64,000 nt of DNA. Source: an uncultured bacterium. Its GTDB lineage: Bacteria; Bacillota; Clostridia; Lachnospirales; Lachnospiraceae. The notes under the pieces are model-generated. The model was not told where the DNA came from and did no database searches. It was given only the letters and a program-made list of their open reading frames with translations. A program made the translations under genes and the position numbers. Location: contig CAJMMS010000003.1 of NCBI GenBank assembly GCA_905214675.1, forward strand, positions 22,492 to 86,491, given 5' to 3'. Shown here piece after piece: positions 45,442-56,425 of the stretch. Numbering within the stretch: position 1 is the stretch's first letter; the number at the start of each line of letters is the position of its first letter.

Positions 45442-48400
45442 TCGCCATCCGGATTAGATATAAGATATTTAATCATCTTTTCTGTCAGTCCGCGCACCAG
45501 TGTCAGCACATCTTCGTTGTCTTTGCCGTTTTTACGTGGCTTTACATAAATAAAATATGGATTGGTATCTATGACAAACTTCATTTTTCCTTTGCTTTCC
45601 TTTACCAGAAGTTCAATTCCTGCCGGATCAGCTTTCGCCCTCTCAAACATGGTAAATCTGATCTGGTCACCTTTCTGTGCAATCTCGGTCAGCCATGCTT
45701 TATGCGCCAGGGCTTTTAAATTTGCCACCATCAGAAGATTCTGCACGGCTTTTGGCGGTTCTCCGAAACGATCCATCAGTTCTTCTAACATATCGTCATA
45801 TTCTTCCTCGTTCTCGATCGTAGCAATACGCTTGTATACATCCAGCTTCTGGAACTCATTTTTAATATAGCGCTCCGGAATAAATGCATCAATATCCAGA
45901 TCGATCACCGTGTCAAATTCTTCTTCCGGCTGTGTCTCTCCTTTGAGTTCCCGGACAGATTCGTTGAGCATCTTGCAGTAGAGATCATAGCCAACTGCTT
46001 CCATATGGCCATGCTGTTCTGCGCCGAGCAGATTTCCTGCACCGCGGATCTCCAGGTCACGCATGGCAATCTTGAACCCGCTGCCAAGATCCGTAAATTC
46101 CCGGATCGCATGGAGACGCTTCTCTGCCACTTCCCTCAGCATTTTATTTCTGCGGTATAACAGAAATGCATAGGCAGTCCGGTTCGACCGTCCCACGCGT
46201 CCGCGGAGCTGATAAAGCTGTGACAGTCCCAGATTGTCCGCATCATGGATGATCATCGTATTGACATTGGAAATATCCAGCCCTGTTTCAATGATCGTAG
46301 TCGAAACCAGCACATCAATCTCTCCGTTGATAAAATCATACATGATCTTCTCCAGTTCCCGCTCTTTCATCTGACCATGTGCAAACGCCACCCTTGCTTC
46401 CGGGACAAGCGCTGCGATCTTATTTGCCATCTCTACGATCGTGTTGACACGATTGTATACATAATACACCTGGCCGCCGCGTGCCAGTTCCCGGCTGATC
46501 GCTTCGCGCACCATTTCTTCATTGTATTCCATGACATAAGTCTGGATCGGCACACGCTCCATCGGTGCCTCTTCAAGAACGCTCATATCACGTATCCCGA
46601 CCAGGCTCATATGCAGCGTACGCGGGATCGGTGTCGCTGTCAGCGTCAGTACATCAATGTTTTCCCGAAGCTGTTTGATCTTTTCTTTATGCGTCACTCC
46701 AAAACGCTGCTCCTCATCAATGATCAGAAGCCCAAGATCTTTGAACTGTACATCTTTTGAAAGCACCCGGTGTGTCCCGATCAGAATATCCACCAGACCC
46801 TTTTTCAGATCTGCCAGCGTTTTTTTCTGTTCCGCCGGCGTCCGGAAACGGCACAGCAGATCCACCCGCACCGGATAATCCTTCATTCTCTGAACAAAAT
46901 TATTATAATGCTGCTGTGCGAGGATCGTGGTCGGCACCAGAAAAACAACCTGTTTGCTCTCCTGTGCCGCTTTAAATGCCGCACGGATCGCCACTTCCGT
47001 CTTTCCATATCCAACATCACCACAGATCAGACGATCCATGATCTTATTGCTTTCCATATCCTCTTTCACGGCTTCGATTGCTTCAAGCTGGTCATCTGTC
47101 TCTTCAAATGGAAATGTCTCTTCAAATTCTTTCTGCCAGATCGTATCTTCCCCATAGCAGAATCCTTCTTCGCGCTGTCTTGCCGCATAGAGCTGCACCA
47201 GATCTTTGGCAATATTTTTAACTGCACTGCGCACCCTGGTCTTGGTGCGCCCCCATTCCTGCGTGCCAAGCTTGTTCAGCTTTGGACGCTTCGCCTGGGA
47301 ATCTGCATATTTCTGGATCACATCCAACTGCGTTGCCGGAACGTAAAGATTGCTGCCGCCCGCATACTCTACTTTCATGTAGTCTTTAGTAACCTTATCG
47401 ACCTCAATCTTCTCAATGCCGCGGTAAATACCCAGTCCATGATTTTCATGTACGACATAGTCTCCTACCGACAGTTCCGCAAAGTTCTGGATTGCCCTTC
47501 CTTCATAGCGCCGGATCTTTTTGCGTTTTTTCTTTTCTTTTCCAAAAATATCACTTTCTGAAATTACCAGAAATTTGATCAGCGGATATTCATAGCCCCG
47601 GTGTGCATTTCCATAGACAAGCATGATCTCCCCTGGCTGCACAGCACGCTCCAGATCTTCCGTATAATATGCTGCAAGTTCATGGTCCCGCAGATCTTCT
47701 GCCAGTCGCTTCGCCCTTGTCCTTGAGCCACACAGAAGGATCACACGTTCCCCTTTTTTCTTCCATTGCTGCAGATCTTTCACCAGCAGTTCAAAGCTGT
47801 TGTTGTATGTGTTGACGCTGCGCACATCCATACTGAAATGTCCTTCAAAATGCCACTGCATACCCGCACTCTCCAGCATACAAAGTCCCATACAGCGGTG
47901 ATTCTGCAATTTCTCCACAACTTTCTGGCTTTCATAAAGCAGATTCATCTGTCCTGGCAGTACATATCCTTTCTCCAGGCGGTTTGTCATACTCTCCCCA
48001 AATTCACGCTCGATCGCCTGTGCTTCTTCCCACAGGCGGTTCGGCTCATCCAGGACAACCAGTGTATCTTCATCAAAATATTCTGCAAATGATACCAGCC
48101 GGTCATAAAAATACGGTGCCAGTCCATCCAGGACACTCATCTGGCTAAACTGTGTAAGGCTCTGTTTTACTTCTTCTGCAAAAGAACGGACACGTGCTGA
48201 TTCTTCACTTTTTCGTTCCTGATAAAACTTCTGTGCAAGAATTTCCGCTTCTTTTTGCAGTTTTTCCAGTCCTTTGCTGATCTGCGTTTTCTCTGCAACA
48301 AATTCACTTGCCGGATAGATCCGGACAGACTCCAGATTTTCGATGGAGCGCTGGCTTTCCACATCAAAACTGCGGATAGAATCAATCTCATCTCCCCACA

Positions 48401-48971
48401 GTTCAATGCGGACCGGATTCTCCTCCGTCAGCGGAAAAACATCCAGGATCCCGCCACGCACCGCAAACTGCCCGCTGCCTTCTACCTGTCCCACACGTCC
48501 GTATCCCATGGCAGTCAGCTTACTTTTCCACATTTCCATGTCAAATGTGCTGTCGTTTTCCACCGTCTCAATCTGCTTTTTAAACACTTCCGGCGGCAAC
48601 AGATGATCCATGATCCCCCCCATCGTTGTGATCACAGTTACCTCTTCACACTCCAGAAGTCTTTGAAGTACCCGGATACGCTGCTGCACCAGAAGATTGC
48701 TCTGTACATCTGCGCTGTAAAAGATCAGATCTTTTGCAGGATAAAGCAACACTTCTCTGTCAAACAGGCGATAATTTTCACATAACTCCCGGGCACGCAG
48801 TTCACTGTAAGTAACGATCAGTTTTTTCTTTGCCGTTTTTCCTGCCGCATACACAAAATGTGCTTTCTGGGCATCGATACACCCGGTAACCTGAATGGAA
48901 CTGTTTTTCAATGCCTGCTGTATTTTCTGAAATTCTTCCAGTTCCAGAAGTGGTTCTGTAAAAGCTCTCAT
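45438..48971 (-). CDS. mfd: Transcription-repair coupling factor
   Basis: An ATP-driven translocase that removes stalled RNA polymerase and recruits UvrA. I start at the ATG at 48971 ([11 protein letters not shown]), about 11 bases after an AGGAGG; a GTG 12 bases further upstream is too close to the site. It has 1177 residues, typical for Mfd. UvrB-like modules occupy about 1-340, the RNA-polymerase-interacting domain ([17 protein letters not shown]) about 490-560, and the helicase motor about 590-950 with Walker [10 protein letters not shown] and DEEQRFG as motif II. The TRG motif region and a C-terminal autoinhibitory domain follow. The UvrC gene is elsewhere in the window. Confidence 0.96.
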   Translation of the reverse strand: MRAFTEPLLELEEFQKIQQALKNSSIQVTGCIDAQKAHFVYAAGKTAKKKLIVTYSELRARELCENYRLFDREVLLYPAKDLIFYSADVQSNLLVQQRIRVLQRLLECEEVTVITTMGGIMDHLLPPEVFKKQIETVENDSTFDMEMWKSKLTAMGYGRVGQVEGSGQFAVRGGILDVFPLTEENPVRIELWGDEIDSIRSFDVESQRSIENLESVRIYPASEFVAEKTQISKGLEKLQKEAEILAQKFYQERKSEESARVRSFAEEVKQSLTQFSQMSVLDGLAPYFYDRLVSFAEYFDEDTLVVLDEPNRLWEEAQAIEREFGESMTNRLEKGYVLPGQMNLLYESQKVVEKLQNHRCMGLCMLESAGMQWHFEGHFSMDVRSVNTYNNSFELLVKDLQQWKKKGERVILLCGSRTRAKRLAEDLRDHELAAYYTEDLERAVQPGEIMLVYGNAHRGYEYPLIKFLVISESDIFGKEKKKRKKIRRYEGRAIQNFAELSVGDYVVHENHGLGIYRGIEKIEVDKVTKDYMKVEYAGGSNLYVPATQLDVIQKYADSQAKRPKLNKLGTQEWGRTKTRVRSAVKNIAKDLVQLYAARQREEGFCYGEDTIWQKEFEETFPFEETDDQLEAIEAVKEDMESNKIMDRLICGDVGYGKTEVAIRAAFKAAQESKQVVFLVPTTILAQQHYNNFVQRMKDYPVRVDLLCRFRTPAEQKKTLADLKKGLVDILIGTHRVLSKDVQFKDLGLLIIDEEQRFGVTHKEKIKQLRENIDVLTLTATPIPRTLHMSLVGIRDMSVLEEAPMERVPIQTYVMEYNEEMVREAISRELARGGQVYYVYNRVNTIVEMANKIAALVPEARVAFAHGQMKERELEKIMYDFINGEIDVLVSTTIIETGLDISNVNTMIIHDADNLGLSQLYQLRGRVGRSNRTAYAFLLYRRNKMLREVAEKRLHAIREFTDLGSGFKIAMRDLEIRGAGNLLGAEQHGHMEAVGYDLYCKMLNESVRELKGETQPEEEFDTVIDLDIDAFIPERYIKNEFQKLDVYKRIATIENEEEYDDMLEELMDRFGEPPKAVQNLLMVANLKALAHKAWLTEIAQKGDQIRFTMFERAKADPAGIELLVKESKGKMKFVIDTNPYFIYVKPRKNGKDNEDVLTLVRGLTEKMIKYLISNPDGD

Positions 48972-48997
48972 GCCACCTGTCACCTCCTGCCGGTGTA

Positions 48998-49576
48998 TTA
49001 TGCTCTTTCTATTTTCTTATTATACTGATTCATTGCATGCTCCATACTGTCATTCATCATGCAGACGGCTGCTTCTGCTGCACGTCCAAATGCATCTTCC
49101 ATCAATATGCGATCTTCTTTTGAAAAACGACCCAGCACATAATCCGCAAGATCATAGCCTTTTGGCTTTTCGCCGACTCCGACTTTCACACGTTTGAACA
49201 CCTGTGTTCCAAGGTGGGCAATGATATTTTTGATTCCGTTGTGACCGCCCGCACTGCCTTTTGGACGCACACGGAGCTGCCCCGGTTCCAGACTGATATC
49301 ATCATAGATCACGATCAGTTCCTCTTCCGGATCGATCTTGTAAAAATCAACCAGTTCTCTTACACTTTCCCCGCTTAAATTCATAAACGTCTGCGGCTTT
49401 GCAAGCACAACCTTCTGCCCCCCGATCATACCTTTTCCGCAGAGTGCTTTGTGCTTCTTTATATCCACGCTGATATTATACTTATCTGCTAATATATCTA
49501 TCGTATCAAACCCAACATTATGTCTGGTATGTGCGTACTGTTTTCCAGGATTTCCAAGTCCCACAATAATATACAT
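48998..49576 (-). CDS. pth: Peptidyl-tRNA hydrolase
   Basis: Releases tRNA from prematurely ended peptidyl-tRNA. I start at the ATG at 49576 (MYIIVGLGNPG), with GGAGG upstream, giving 192 residues, typical. Key residues are Asn in GLGNPGKQYAHTRHN, the catalytic His in TRHNVGFD near 20, FMNLSGE near 66-72, and the IYDDISLEPG Asp near 93. It lies 26 bases before mfd, so the two are probably cotranscribed. Confidence 0.96.
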   Translation of the reverse strand: MYIIVGLGNPGKQYAHTRHNVGFDTIDILADKYNISVDIKKHKALCGKGMIGGQKVVLAKPQTFMNLSGESVRELVDFYKIDPEEELIVIYDDISLEPGQLRVRPKGSAGGHNGIKNIIAHLGTQVFKRVKVGVGEKPKGYDLADYVLGRFSKEDRILMEDAFGRAAEAAVCMMNDSMEHAMNQYNKKIERA

Positions 49577-49635
49577 ATCTTTTACCTCCAACGACAACTT
49601 GGCCCGCCTTTCCTGGTGGGCTGCTCTCCCACTTC

Positions 49636-49652
49636 AAAAAGCCGGGCTTTTC
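49636..49652 (-). terminator. Short terminator after the histidine kinase gene
   Basis: AAAAAGCCGGGCTTTT folds into a compact stem with a 3- to 4-base loop. It is the only terminator-like element between the kinase gene and pth. Confidence 0.5.
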
Positions 49653-49717
49653 TGACCTGCTCATCATACCGTAAATCTTTGTTTTTTTCAAGTCCTGCCG
49701 GTAAATTTTCCGTCAGG

Positions 49718-51142
49718 CTACTGCACAAGCGGAATCGAAAACCAGAAACATACACCGCTTTCTGTATTATCCACACCATAAGTTCCACCATGCATCGTGA
49801 TCACCGTTTTTACAATGTGAAGTCCCAGTCCGCTGTGTCCTTCCATCTCGCCTCCCTGATAATACTTCTCCCAGATCTTCTTACGATCTTTTTCCGGAAT
49901 TGCCTCACCATCGTTACAGACACGAAATACTGCCCTGCCATTCTGTTTTTTCAGGGAAATTTTCAGATGTCTTCCATCACCGCAGTGTGCAAACGCATTC
50001 ATAATATAATTTCCGGCTGCCTGCTCAATATACTCCTGATTTGCAAGGATCACACAGCCTTTTTCAATCTCTACCTCTACTTTGAGATTCTTTTTATGCA
50101 TCAGGGCATCGTATTTCAGCATCATATATTCTATCGTTTCTGATAAGTTCAGTCGGCTCTTTTTCACGGTTTCCAGTTCATGTTCGATGGAAGAAATATT
50201 CAGAAGATTTCCGACCATATCGCTCATCTTGCCAACTTCCTCACGGATTGACTCAAAATAATAATCCTGGTCAATCTTATCGCCCATAGTCTGCAGCAGC
50301 TCAATCTGGCTGGAAATAACCGCCAGCGGTGTTTTCAGCTCATGTGTCACATTTGCAGTAAAATCATTGCGCATTTTATTGAAACGTTCCAGTGCGTCCT
50401 TGCTGCTCTCCAGTTTTTCAATATAATACTGCAGCTCATCTGCCATGGAATTAAAATTGCAGGAAAGGTTGTTGATTTCCTGATAGGTTTCATATTCCTT
50501 TGCACGGACGGAAAAATCCCGCCCTGCAATCTTCTGTGACACCCGCGAAAGCTCTTCGATCGGTCTGGCGATGCGCCTGGACTGCCAGTACATGACAGCA
50601 CAGCCTGTCAATAATGAAAATGCCACCACAAAAATCATGAATTTTTCCGTATATGCCAGGGCACTGTATGCTTTCTGCACATTTTCCTTTACACAGACAA
50701 AATACCGTACGTTATCCTGCTTAAACTTTCCAAACAGCCACAGGGTATCTTTGCCTCTGGCATTCCAGAACTGTACCTTCGGATCTTTTGAAAAAAATTT
50801 GCGGTATACAACGATGTTGCGATGTACCTGCCGCTCATCCCGGTTCTGGTTCTGCGGTGCAAGATTAGACGTCGTATAAACCGGCTGCATCTGCTCATTT
50901 GCAATCGTAAAAGTCAGATTTTCCGCCTCATACGTTTTAAAAACCTCCAGATCTTCATCCTGGAGTTCCGTCAGATCCATACGTCTGACTTCTTCGTATG
51001 CCTTTTCTATCACTCTGGATTTCTGATGGCGGTAATATGCCGGTGCAAAGATATTGTAGACAAGCGCGCTTCCACCTACTACGATCAGCAGAAATACCAC
51101 TTCCATCAAAAGCATATTAACTCTAAGCTTCTGCTGTTTCAT
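49718..51142 (-). CDS. Membrane sensor histidine kinase
   Basis: The sensor of a two-component system, 474 residues. The start is the ATG at 51142 (MKQQKLRV), with GAGGGAG upstream; it overlaps the response regulator gene by 20 bases. Two membrane helices (about 9-33 and about 170-192) enclose an extracellular sensing domain. HAMP (RRIARPIEELSRVSQ) follows, then HisKA with the phospho-acceptor His in VTHELKTPL near residue 275 and the ATPase domain with the N box NAFAHCGDG and the G box SGLGLHIVK. The signal is not evident from the sequence. Confidence 0.92.
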   Translation of the reverse strand: MKQQKLRVNMLLMEVVFLLIVVGGSALVYNIFAPAYYRHQKSRVIEKAYEEVRRMDLTELQDEDLEVFKTYEAENLTFTIANEQMQPVYTTSNLAPQNQNRDERQVHRNIVVYRKFFSKDPKVQFWNARGKDTLWLFGKFKQDNVRYFVCVKENVQKAYSALAYTEKFMIFVVAFSLLTGCAVMYWQSRRIARPIEELSRVSQKIAGRDFSVRAKEYETYQEINNLSCNFNSMADELQYYIEKLESSKDALERFNKMRNDFTANVTHELKTPLAVISSQIELLQTMGDKIDQDYYFESIREEVGKMSDMVGNLLNISSIEHELETVKKSRLNLSETIEYMMLKYDALMHKKNLKVEVEIEKGCVILANQEYIEQAAGNYIMNAFAHCGDGRHLKISLKKQNGRAVFRVCNDGEAIPEKDRKKIWEKYYQGGEMEGHSGLGLHIVKTVITMHGGTYGVDNTESGVCFWFSIPLVQ

Positions 51143-51818
51143 TCTCGTCTCCCTCAAATATATAACCAACACCATATACTGAACGTATATAGCTTCCGTA
51201 TGGTGCAATCTTCTTTCTTAACTGTTTGACCAGTGTATCAACCGTACGGGTGTCGCCTTTATAATCATACCCCCAGACAGATTCCAGGATACTGTCCCTT
51301 GTCATGACCACATTTTTATTTTTGATCAGATAACTGAGCAGTTCATATTCCTTCGGCGTTGTTTCTATGATTTTCTCATCCACATAGACTTTCCAGGTAT
51401 CCGGTTCGATCGCGATCCTGCCGACCTCCACACGGTCTTTCTGTTTGCCGGCACGCTTCAGTATCGCCTCGATATGCACTTTAACGATCGCCAGTGCATA
51501 AGGTTTTGTAATATAATCATCTGCTCCATTGGCAAAGTTCAAAAGCTGGTCATGGATGGAATCCCGTGCTGTCACCATGATCACCGGTGTATTGGATTTT
51601 TTGCGGATCTCTTTGAGCACTTCCGCGCCATCCATTCCAGGCAGCATGATATCCAGCAATACCAGGTCAATGCGGTGCATATGATCGTAGAACATAGAAA
51701 GACCTTCCAGTCCATTCAATGCACGCAGCACTTCATAACCGTTCAGTTCCAGATATTCCGCCAGCGTTCTGGACAACTTTTCTTCATCTTCAATCAGCAG
51801 TATCACATTTTTATTCAT
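51123..51818 (-). CDS. OmpR/PhoB-type response regulator
   Basis: Partner of the overlapping kinase, 231 residues. I use the ATG at 51818 (MNKNVILLIEDEEKL), preceded by TAGGA; the longer frame to 51860 lacks a site. The receiver domain has the acidic pair ED near 10-12, the phosphorylated Asp in LLDIMLPGMDG near 54 and Lys in TKPYA near 106. The C-terminal winged helix (about 130-225) has TPKEYELLSYLIKN and RTVDTLVKQLRKK. No promoter could be identified with confidence upstream. Confidence 0.93.
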   Translation of the reverse strand: MNKNVILLIEDEEKLSRTLAEYLELNGYEVLRALNGLEGLSMFYDHMHRIDLVLLDIMLPGMDGAEVLKEIRKKSNTPVIMVTARDSIHDQLLNFANGADDYITKPYALAIVKVHIEAILKRAGKQKDRVEVGRIAIEPDTWKVYVDEKIIETTPKEYELLSYLIKNKNVVMTRDSILESVWGYDYKGDTRTVDTLVKQLRKKIAPYGSYIRSVYGVGYIFEGDENETAEA

Positions 51819-51910
51819 TTGTTTTCCTACACGCCCTTTCTTCCTGACCCTAGTAACCATACAGTCTTTATCTTATTTTCAAGTCTATTTAAAAATTGTG
51901 ATATAAATGT

Positions 51911-51943
51911 GAAAAGTGCCTCTGTCCACACAGACAAAGGCAC
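51911..51943 (-). terminator. Terminator after glgD
   Basis: On the minus strand GGTGCCTTTGTC and GACAGAGGCAC pair around TGTGTG, followed by TTTTC. The stem spans about 51916-51943. Confidence 0.7.
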
Positions 51944-51987
51944 CATTCTTCCCCATTTTATACAGTTATTACTTTATACTTTATACC

Positions 51988-53106
51988 TTACAGTACATAT
52001 CTTTCGTTTTTCTCAATGACGATCTTCACGCCATCCTCACCTACATGGTAAGAATTTGCACGGATCGTGTCGCGGCTTTCCACGATACAGTTCTCGATAT
52101 GTGTGTTATCTCCAAGATAGACATCGTTCAAAATAATCGAATTCTTGATCACGCAGTTTTCTCCGACAAATACTTTCTTAAACAGGACAGAATTTTCTAC
52201 GTAACCATTGATGATACAGCCATTGGAAACCAGGCTGTTCTTTACTTCACAACCCGGGTTGTATTTTGCCGGCGGATTGTCATCTACTTTTGAGTAAACA
52301 TTTGGATACTGATGGAAGAAATAATCTCTTACTTCCGGTTTCAGGAAATCCAGGTTTGTCTTGTAGTAAGACTCTACGGATGCAATATTGCTCCAGTAAT
52401 CTTTGATCTTATATCCATAGATACGTTTCAGATTCTTGTAACGGATCAGAATATCTTTTACAAAATCGTGACGGTCTTCCAGTGCACAACGCTCGATCAG
52501 TTCGATCAGTTGTCTTCTTCGAATAACGTAGATACCGGTAGAAATGCAGTTGGAATTGCTTACCATCGGTTTTTCTTCGAACTCTTCGATCCTGCTGTCC
52601 TCGTTCATCTTGATGACACCAAATCTTGTTGCATCTTCGCCTTTCGGAAGATCTTTACATACAACGGTAATATCTGCTTTTTTCTCGATGTGGTATTCCA
52701 GTACTTTGTTGTAATCCAGCTTGTACACACCATCACCGGAAGCGATGATCACATACGGTTCGTGACATTTTTTCAGGAAATCCAGGTTCTGTGCGATCGC
52801 ATCTGCGGTACCGCGGTACCAGAAACTGTTGTCTGCGGTCGTGGTCGGTGTAAATACAAACAGACCGCCCTGTTTACGTCCGAAATCCCACCATTTGGAA
52901 GAGCTGAGGTGTTCATTTAAGGATCTTGCATTGTACTGCGTCAGCACTGCCACTTTCTGGATGGAAGAATTTGTCATGTTGCTCAGTGCAAAATCGATTG
53001 CACGGAAACCGCCTGCGATTGGCATGGCAGCAATCGCACGCTTCTGGGATAACTCTCTCATCCGGTGGTTATTTCCGCCCGCTAAAATAATACCTACTGC
53101 TCTCAT
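51988..53106 (-). CDS. glgD: Glycogen biosynthesis subunit GlgD (ADP-glucose pyrophosphorylase-like)
   Basis: A 372-residue paralogue of GlgC that in Firmicutes forms a GlgCD complex and raises its activity. The nucleotidyltransferase start [18 protein letters not shown] has lost the tight GGxGxRL pattern of the catalytic subunit, as expected for GlgD. A left-handed beta-helix C-terminus follows (repeats such as [14 protein letters not shown]). Its ATG overlaps the glgC stop by 4 bases (ATGA), so the two subunits are coupled. Only glgC and glgD are here; the rest of the glycogen genes are elsewhere. Confidence 0.93.
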   Translation of the reverse strand: MRAVGIILAGGNNHRMRELSQKRAIAAMPIAGGFRAIDFALSNMTNSSIQKVAVLTQYNARSLNEHLSSSKWWDFGRKQGGLFVFTPTTTADNSFWYRGTADAIAQNLDFLKKCHEPYVIIASGDGVYKLDYNKVLEYHIEKKADITVVCKDLPKGEDATRFGVIKMNEDSRIEEFEEKPMVSNSNCISTGIYVIRRRQLIELIERCALEDRHDFVKDILIRYKNLKRIYGYKIKDYWSNIASVESYYKTNLDFLKPEVRDYFFHQYPNVYSKVDDNPPAKYNPGCEVKNSLVSNGCIINGYVENSVLFKKVFVGENCVIKNSIILNDVYLGDNTHIENCIVESRDTIRANSYHVGEDGVKIVIEKNERYVL

Positions 53107-54377
53107 GCCATATCACCTTCCTTTATAATAGATTCACCACTCTCAAGAATACCGTTCGGATAATCCTCTGCCGTGGTAATACCTGAAATCGCTGTATTCT
53201 TTCCTATTTTAACGCCGGCCGGAACGGTTGACTTTTCACCGATAACCGCCAGACCAAATGCATATACGGCAGGTTTGAATTTATTCGGTGCTTCTTCTCC
53301 GACACCGATCTCTACATCATGTCCAACGGTAACATTTTCAGCGATAATGCTGCGGTCTATGGTTACATTCTCTCCGATCGTGGTGCCGCGCATGATGATG
53401 GAATCACGGACAACTGCACCTTTTTTGATCGTAACACCAGGTCCGATCACGGAATTATGTACTTCACCGTAAATCTCGGTTCCGTCTCCGACGATACATT
53501 TCTCAACTTTTGCATCTTCTGAAATATACTGCGGTGCAATGATCTCGCTGGATGTATAGATCTTCCAGAACTCTTCGTAAAGATTGAACTCCGGAATGAT
53601 ATCGATCAGTTCCATGTTTGCTTCCCAGTAAGAGCCAAGTGTTCCAACGTCTTTCCAGTAACCGTTGAACTCGTAGGCAGCCATACGGTCACCACGCTCT
53701 TTCAGCCATGGGATGATGTGCTTGCCAAAGTCACAGTTGCTCTGATCTTTCAGTGCAATCAGGGACTCTTTCAGTGCTTTCCACGAGAAAATGTAAATAC
53801 CCATAGATGCCAGATTGCTCTTTGGCTCTGCCGGTTTCTCCTGGAAATCTGTGATGACGTTGTTTTCATCGGTAACAACAATACCAAAACGGTTTGCTTC
53901 CTCCATTGGAACCGGCATAACCGCAATCGTTACATCTGCGTTTGTTGCCTTGTGGAAATCAAGCATTACTTCATAGTCCATCTTATAAATATGGTCACCG
54001 GACAGAATCAGGACATATTCCGGATTGTAGGTTTCCATATAATTCAAGTTCTGATAAATGGCATTTGCGGTACCTGTATACCATTCTGTATTGGAACTCT
54101 TTTCGTAAGGCGGCAGTACGGTAACACCACCGACATTCCGGTCAAGATCCCATGGAATACCAATTCCGATATGAGTATTCAGTCTCAGCGGCTGATACTG
54201 TGTCAGAACTCCAACTGTGTCTACACCGGAATTGATACAGTTACTCAGCGGAAAATCAATAATACGATATTTGCCGCCGAATGCCACCGCCGGCTTTGCC
54301 ACTTTTGAAGTCAGAACACCAAGACGGCTTCCCTGTCCTCCGGCAAGCAGCATAGCTATCATCTCTTTTTTAATCAC
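53103..54377 (-). CDS. glgC: Glucose-1-phosphate adenylyltransferase
   Basis: Makes ADP-glucose for glycogen synthesis. I start at the GTG at 54377 ([14 protein letters not shown]), with GAGGTGAT just upstream, giving 424 residues, typical. [16 protein letters not shown] is the nucleotide loop. The substrate region includes [13 protein letters not shown] and [14 protein letters not shown], and the C-terminal beta-helix contains [14 protein letters not shown] turns. It is the first gene of the glgCD unit. Confidence 0.95.
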   Translation of the reverse strand: MIKKEMIAMLLAGGQGSRLGVLTSKVAKPAVAFGGKYRIIDFPLSNCINSGVDTVGVLTQYQPLRLNTHIGIGIPWDLDRNVGGVTVLPPYEKSSNTEWYTGTANAIYQNLNYMETYNPEYVLILSGDHIYKMDYEVMLDFHKATNADVTIAVMPVPMEEANRFGIVVTDENNVITDFQEKPAEPKSNLASMGIYIFSWKALKESLIALKDQSNCDFGKHIIPWLKERGDRMAAYEFNGYWKDVGTLGSYWEANMELIDIIPEFNLYEEFWKIYTSSEIIAPQYISEDAKVEKCIVGDGTEIYGEVHNSVIGPGVTIKKGAVVRDSIIMRGTTIGENVTIDRSIIAENVTVGHDVEIGVGEEAPNKFKPAVYAFGLAVIGEKSTVPAGVKIGKNTAISGITTAEDYPNGILESGESIIKEGDMA

Positions 54378-54466
54378 GCTATCACCTCTTAATATTATTT
54401 TCACATCAGGAACAAATTCTCCTGTTCCCGTGATGCCACAAATGCACCATTTATGTTGTGCTTTCT

Positions 54467-54495
54467 ATTATATCACAGGTTTCTAAAATAGTGAA
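54467..54495 (-). promoter_or_regulatory. Promoter of glgCD
   Basis: On the minus strand TTCACT (54490-54495), 17 bases, TATAAT (54467-54472) with an upstream TG (extended -10). The rest of the 54378-54693 gap is AT-rich. For murC I see only a weak TATACT near 54653 with no good -35. Confidence 0.7.
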
Positions 54496-54693
54496 CATTT
54501 TTTACAAATTTTTGAAAAATTTTTCCTGTTTTTTATTATAATTGCATTATGTCGAATTTTCTGTGAAAACTCTTTGGGTTTTCAGTCAGAAAACAGTGCC
54601 AAAACTTACACCGGATTGCCAATAAGCACTTTCCTTTTTTTGAAAAAAAGTTTATACTGAAACCAGACTTTAACAACAAAGGAGACTACAAGT

Positions 54694-56073
54694 ATGTATC
54701 AGATAGATTTTAAAAAGCCAATGCATGTACATTTCATCGGCATCGGCGGCATCAGTATGAGCGGTCTTGCTTCTATATTATTGAGCCAGCATTTTAAAGT
54801 ATCCGGCTCCGATGCCCACGAGTCCGAACTCACAAAGCAGTTGGAATCAGAAGGCGCCATCCTCTACTACGGCCAGCGCGCTTCCAACCTTAACGACACA
54901 CCGGATCTGGTGGTCTACACCGCTGCCATTCATCCGGACAATCCAGAATATGCCGCTGCTCTTAAAAAACAGATCCCGATGCTCTCCCGTGCCGAGCTGC
55001 TCGGCCAGATGATGCACAATTTCAGGACACCGGTTGCGATTTCCGGAACACACGGCAAAACAACAACTACCTCCATGGCTTCCTACATTTTCCTGGAAGC
55101 CGATATGGATCCGACCATTTCAGTCGGCGGTATCCTCGATGCGATCGGCGGTAATATCCGTGTCGGCGGACATGACACGTTCCTGACAGAAGCCTGTGAA
55201 TACACGAACAGCTTCCTGCATTTCTTCCCGAAGATCAGTGTCATCCTGAATATTGATGCCGATCATCTGGATTTTTTCAAGGATCTTGATGACATCCGCC
55301 ATTCTTTCCGCAAATTTGCCCAGCTTCTTCCGGATGATGGCACTCTGATCGTCAACAGTGAGATTGAACACCTGGATCAGCTCACCGAAGGACTGACCTG
55401 CAAGATCGTAACCTATGGCATGGACGCTTCCAGCGATTACTATGCTTCCAATATCACGTTTGATGAGTTTGCACATCCGTCGTTTGACTGCTATAAGGGA
55501 GACACCCTGCTCGGTCATTTCGTACTGCACGTTCCGGGTATCCACAACGTCAGCAATGCCCTGGCTTCCATCGCTCTCTCTGATCAGATGGGCGTTTCCA
55601 TGGAACATACCAGGATTGGTCTTGAAAAATTTGGCGGTACAAAACGCCGTTTTGAGAAAAAAGGGGAAGTCGGCGGTGTGACGATCATTGATGACTACGC
55701 ACACCACCCGACCGAAATTGCTGCCACCTTACACGCAGCACGCAATTATCCGCACAAGACACTCTGGTGCGTATTCCAGCCGCATACCTATACAAGAACA
55801 AAAGCCCTGATGAATGATTTTGCAAAAGCCCTGACCCTTGCTGACCATGTTGTCATGGCAGATATCTACGCTGCAAGAGAAACCGATACGCTTGGCATCA
55901 GTTCTGCCATGCTGCGTGATAAGATCAACGCACTTGGCGGTACAGCCGATTACTTTGATTCCTTCGACAAGATCGAGACTTATCTTCTGGAAAACTGCAA
56001 ACCTGGCGATGTTCTGATCACCATGGGCGCCGGTGATGTTGTAAAAATCGGCGAGAAATTGCTTGGAGAATAA
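54694..56073 (+). CDS. murC: UDP-N-acetylmuramate--L-alanine ligase
   Basis: Adds L-alanine to UDP-MurNAc, the first amino acid of the peptidoglycan stem. It has 459 residues, normal. The N-terminal Rossmann-like motif is HFIGIGGISMSGLA. The ATP loop is SGTHGKTTTT near 112-121, followed by the central ligase domain with the family YAHHPTEI motif near 333. An AAGGAGA site precedes the ATG. It ends at a strong terminator that overlaps DnaA-box-like sequences. Confidence 0.97.
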   Translation: MYQIDFKKPMHVHFIGIGGISMSGLASILLSQHFKVSGSDAHESELTKQLESEGAILYYGQRASNLNDTPDLVVYTAAIHPDNPEYAAALKKQIPMLSRAELLGQMMHNFRTPVAISGTHGKTTTTSMASYIFLEADMDPTISVGGILDAIGGNIRVGGHDTFLTEACEYTNSFLHFFPKISVILNIDADHLDFFKDLDDIRHSFRKFAQLLPDDGTLIVNSEIEHLDQLTEGLTCKIVTYGMDASSDYYASNITFDEFAHPSFDCYKGDTLLGHFVLHVPGIHNVSNALASIALSDQMGVSMEHTRIGLEKFGGTKRRFEKKGEVGGVTIIDDYAHHPTEIAATLHAARNYPHKTLWCVFQPHTYTRTKALMNDFAKALTLADHVVMADIYAARETDTLGISSAMLRDKINALGGTADYFDSFDKIETYLLENCKPGDVLITMGAGDVVKIGEKLLGE

Positions 56074-56258
56074 TTATCCACACTATCCACATATTTGTGC
56101 ACATTCTTCTGTGCAAAATATGTGGATTTTTTTGTGGATATGTATGTTTACATAACTTTTTCTCAACATTCGACTTTTTCCGCTATTTTCCCCTAAAACA
56201 TCACATTTCTTCAAGTTACCTTTTTAACGTTATCCCCAGGTTATCCACATTATCCACA
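56074..56258. promoter_or_regulatory. Cluster of DnaA-box-like sites between murC and the DnaD-like gene
   Basis: Perfect TTATCCACA boxes lie at 56074-56082, 56241-56249 and 56250-56258. Near matches are CTATCCACA (56083-56091), TTATCCCCA (56230-56238) and, inverted, TGTGGATTT (56121-56129) and TGTGGATAT (56133-56141). The last two are partly explained by a terminator stem; the tandem trio at 56230-56258 is not. The other part of the 352-base gap shows nothing more than AT-rich sequence. Confidence 0.6.
56087..56133 (+). terminator. Rho-independent terminator of murC
   Basis: CCACATATTTGTGCACA (56087-56103) pairs, with one bulge, with TGTGCAAAATATGTGG (56110-56125). An ATTTTTTT run follows. 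Confidence 0.85.
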
Positions 56259-56425
56259 CTTTCCACTTTTCTTTCTGTGGAAATCATCAACCTTTTCCGG
56301 TGGATATTTTTCCAGATTCCTTTCCACGCTTTCATTTCCAGATTTCTCTTATTCTCAACATTTCCCTTTTGTGCTATACTAAGAAACAAATGAACTTTAT
56401 TTTACCGCAGGGGAGAGATTTTTCC

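Noticed and set aside
56074..56258. DnaA boxes as the chromosomal origin
   Set aside because: No dnaA, dnaN or AT-rich unwinding element nearby; some inverted boxes are part of the murC terminator stem.
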